DNA of 6,327 nt from Deltaproteobacteria bacterium (lineage in GTDB: Bacteria > Myxococcota_A > UBA796 > UBA2385), in assembly GCA_016845285.1 (NCBI GenBank), contig JAERSX010000311.1:1-6327 (forward strand), read 5' to 3'. Of the stretch, positions 4,299-6,327 are shown piece by piece. The stretch's first letter is position 1; every line of letters starts with the position of its first letter. The notes beneath the pieces were generated by a model that worked only from the letters and a program-made list of their open reading frames with translations, did not search any database and was not told the origin of the DNA. The translations under genes were made by a program, and so were the position numbers.

Positions 4299-6327
4299 TC
4301 ACGTCTGGCCGCCCTGCGCCCGCGTCAGGATGCGGACCATGGCCCTGGCGGCTGCCGTGCGGTCTGCACCGAGCTCGCCCCTGCAGCTCACCTCGTCGAG
4401 GAGCTGTCGGGCCAGGAGCTGCATCTGCAGGGCGTCCTCGCCGCTGGCGGTGGCTGCCACCAGGGGATGAGCCTGCAGCCGTGCGGCCAGACACCTCAGC
4501 CGGATGATGCTGTGGAGCTGACCCATGCCGCGCTCATCTCGGAGCCGACGCAGTGCCTCGGAGGCCTCGCTCCAGTCGGAGTCGTCGGCCAGGGCCAGGC
4601 CCAGCAGCGCGTGCTCCCAGGAGGTGTAGGCATCCCCGTCGGGCGACCGCGCCAGGGTCTCGGCTGCGAGGCGGATGGCCGCCGAGGAGGGGCGTGCCCA
4701 GTCTGTGCTCCAGGGGCCCTCGACCTCGGCGCTGAAGAGCCGGCGCTCCAGAGGGAGCAGGGCGTGGCCGAGGGCGTGCCCCTGGGCCCGGGCGTGGGTG
4801 GAGCGTGCCAGCTCGAGGAGCGCGGCGGGTTCCGAGGAGAGGGTGTGGAATGTGTCGAGGAGGTGGGCGGAGTGGGGATCCTCTCGCGCCGCGAGCAGGG
4901 CGCGGCCGAGGCCGAAGCGGAGGATCTCGGGGTCACCGCAGGCGGCGGTCAGCTGGGCATCCAGCCATGGCTGATCGGGGGCGGCGCCGCGGCCGACCAG
5001 GGCGTCGGTCCAGCGCTCCTCGAGGACGACGTACTGCGGAGCCACCCCGGTCACCGGGTCTCGCCGAGCCTCGTCGACCTTGACGGGGAGCTCGGAGACG
5101 TCGAAGCGACCGGACTTGATGGGCTGGCGCATGTAGGTGGCCTTGACGATGGCCTCGCCGGTGCGGAGCAGGCCGAGATCGGCCCAGCGGTCCTCGTCCA
5201 GCGAGAGGGCCTGGCCCATCTCCCGCATCTCCTCGTGATCCTCGAGGCGCATGGCGATCTTGGTGTTGGCGTTCTTGAGCACGCCCCGGGCCAGCATCGC
5301 CGGCGCCTGGTCCACCACCATCACGCCGATGCGCAGCTCTCGGCCTTCCTGCAGCAGCCGGACCACCCGAGTCAGCAGGGTGCGTCCGCCGTTGCTCTCG
5401 CCTCCTTCGAGCCGTCCTTCGTTCTCCCGCGAGAGCACGTTGTGGGCCTCCTCCACCACGACCAACCACCCGCGTGGTCGGCCGTCACGCTCGAGGGCCT
5501 GGAGCTGGTGGGCCCGCAGCCGCTCGAGGAGCAAGCTCAGCAGGAAGGCGGGCACGTCGATCTCGCTGGGCGGCAGGGCCTCCAGCTCGATGATCGTGTC
5601 TCGGTCGAAGATCTCCTCGACGGTGCGTCCGGCGCCCGCGCTGAAGATGTCCTGGAAGGTGGCGTCGAGGAAGAGTCGCGCGCGGGCCTCGAGAGCACCT
5701 CGGTAGTTGGCGCCCACCTCGGCCCCGTAGTCGAGCTCGGCGGCCACGCGGCGCACCTCGTGCACGAAGTCGATGACCGAGGGCACCCGGGCCGACTCGC
5801 CCGCCTTGGCCTCTCCGGACTCGATGTCCCAGCCACAGCGCAGGTAGGACTGCTCGACGGCCTGTCGCAGGTAGGGGCCGATCATGGCCTCGGTGGGCAT
5901 GAGCTCGCCCAGGGCGTCGCTCAGCACGGAGACGTGGCGCTTGAGCGAGGTGCCCGGCTCGAAGTCGAAGGGGTTGAGGCGCAGGGGCCAGGCGGTGGCC
6001 TCGCCCAGCGTGTAGATGCGGGGGCTGGGACCGGCGAGGCGCTGGAACTCCTCGCGGTAGGTCCGCTTCGCCGTCTCGAAGACGATCACCCGCAGGTCCT
6101 CGCCGAGCACGTCGAGGGCTTCGAGGATCTTGAGGACCCGCCGGGTCTTTCCGGAGCCGGTGGTGCCGGCCACGAGCACGTGGCGGAAGAGGTCCTCGGC
6201 CGGCAGCTCGATGGCGCGACGGGCCCGCCCGCCCGTGCCGTCGAGGAAGGCGTCCTGGCCCAGCGAGACGAGGGTGCCCGAGCCACCGCCGGGGGGGGTG
6301 GCGTTGCGTCCCAGGAACACACTGCGC
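4299..6327 (-). CDS. HerA/DUF87-type P-loop ATPase (5' end probably beyond the window)
   Basis: The frame is open from the right edge to TGA at 4301-4299, at least 675 residues. A GTG at 6320-6318 could be the start, but no Shine-Dalgarno is visible and the frame stays open upstream. Numbering from that GTG: residues 1-45 end in IELPAEDLFRH, the usual entry to the HerA motor; Walker A is GTTGSGKT (52-59); Walker B is WLVVVEEAHN (285-294), with Glu where many relatives have Asp; the sensor region is MVVDQAP (334-340); then come LKNANTKIAMRL (348-359) and LLRTGEAIV (384-392), all hallmarks of the HerA/VirB4-like ATPase branch. Such proteins form hexamers that move DNA or, in some systems, protein. 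Residues about 420-673 are a mainly helical extension that I do not recognise. A C8 homopolymer (complement of 6291-6298) lies near the N-terminus. The gene heads a same-strand series with the C39-like and 167-residue genes. Confidence 0.88.
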   Translation of the reverse strand, partial: RSVFLGRNATPPGGGSGTLVSLGQDAFLDGTGGRARRAIELPAEDLFRHVLVAGTTGSGKTRRVLKILEALDVLGEDLRVIVFETAKRTYREEFQRLAGPSPRIYTLGEATAWPLRLNPFDFEPGTSLKRHVSVLSDALGELMPTEAMIGPYLRQAVEQSYLRCGWDIESGEAKAGESARVPSVIDFVHEVRRVAAELDYGAEVGANYRGALEARARLFLDATFQDIFSAGAGRTVEEIFDRDTIIELEALPPSEIDVPAFLLSLLLERLRAHQLQALERDGRPRGWLVVVEEAHNVLSRENEGRLEGGESNGGRTLLTRVVRLLQEGRELRIGVMVVDQAPAMLARGVLKNANTKIAMRLEDHEEMREMGQALSLDEDRWADLGLLRTGEAIVKATYMRQPIKSGRFDVSELPVKVDEARRDPVTGVAPQYVVLEERWTDALVGRGAAPDQPWLDAQLTAACGDPEILRFGLGRALLAAREDPHSAHLLDTFHTLSSEPAALLELARSTHARAQGHALGHALLPLERRLFSAEVEGPWSTDWARPSSAAIRLAAETLARSPDGDAYTSWEHALLGLALADDSDWSEASEALRRLRDERGMGQLHSIIRLRCLAARLQAHPLVAATASGEDALQMQLLARQLLDEVSCRGELGADRTAAARAMVRILTRAQGGQT

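Noticed and set aside
1..6327. CRISPR array, tRNA, rRNA, insertion sequence or integration site
   Set aside because: No regularly spaced direct repeats, cloverleaf, transposase-like reading frame or terminal inverted repeats were seen on either strand.

Overview
The window is GC-rich with strongly GC-biased third codon positions. It reads as chromosome of a Gram-negative bacterium, most likely Myxococcota or a related 'deltaproteobacterial' lineage. The basis is an LpxH-like phosphoesterase (lipid A pathway), a TIGR03790-type lipoprotein with an acidic, Gly-rich linker after its cysteine, and a gene end resembling a pilin with a DVDGDG motif. The taxonomic call is inference; no rRNA or tRNA gene is present. 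I found no CRISPR array, insertion sequence, tRNA or attachment site.

Layout, left to right. Positions 1-138 (+) are the last 45 codons of a probable type IV pilin-like protein. Positions 166-468 (-) encode a 100-residue membrane protein of unknown function, convergent with the pilin end. An 84-base divergent spacer containing a 7-bp inverted repeat separates it from an LpxH-like metallophosphoesterase (553-1260, +) with all metal-ligand motifs intact. About 200 non-coding bases follow, with a possible terminator at their start. Next is a TIGR03790-family putative lipoprotein (1458-2783, +). It converges, with a 16-base gap, on a minus-strand cluster read from right to left: a HerA/DUF87-type P-loop ATPase (4299 to the right edge, 5' end probably cut by the window), a C39-like papain-fold cysteine peptidase candidate (3312-4190), and a 167-residue protein of unknown family (2800-3303).

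The minus-strand cluster is the part most worth following. The peptidase-like and 167-residue genes are 8 bases apart, and the ribosome binding site of the second overlaps the stop codon of the first, so they are probably co-translated. The ATPase ends 108 bases upstream on the same strand. The peptidase-like protein carries a Cys/His/Asp triad and eight cysteines but has no Sec signal peptide, while the motor protein has a roughly 250-residue C-terminal extension that I do not recognise. Whether these three act together (secretion, defence, peptide processing) cannot be decided from the window. The left half looks like ordinary envelope-related genes without an obvious shared pathway.
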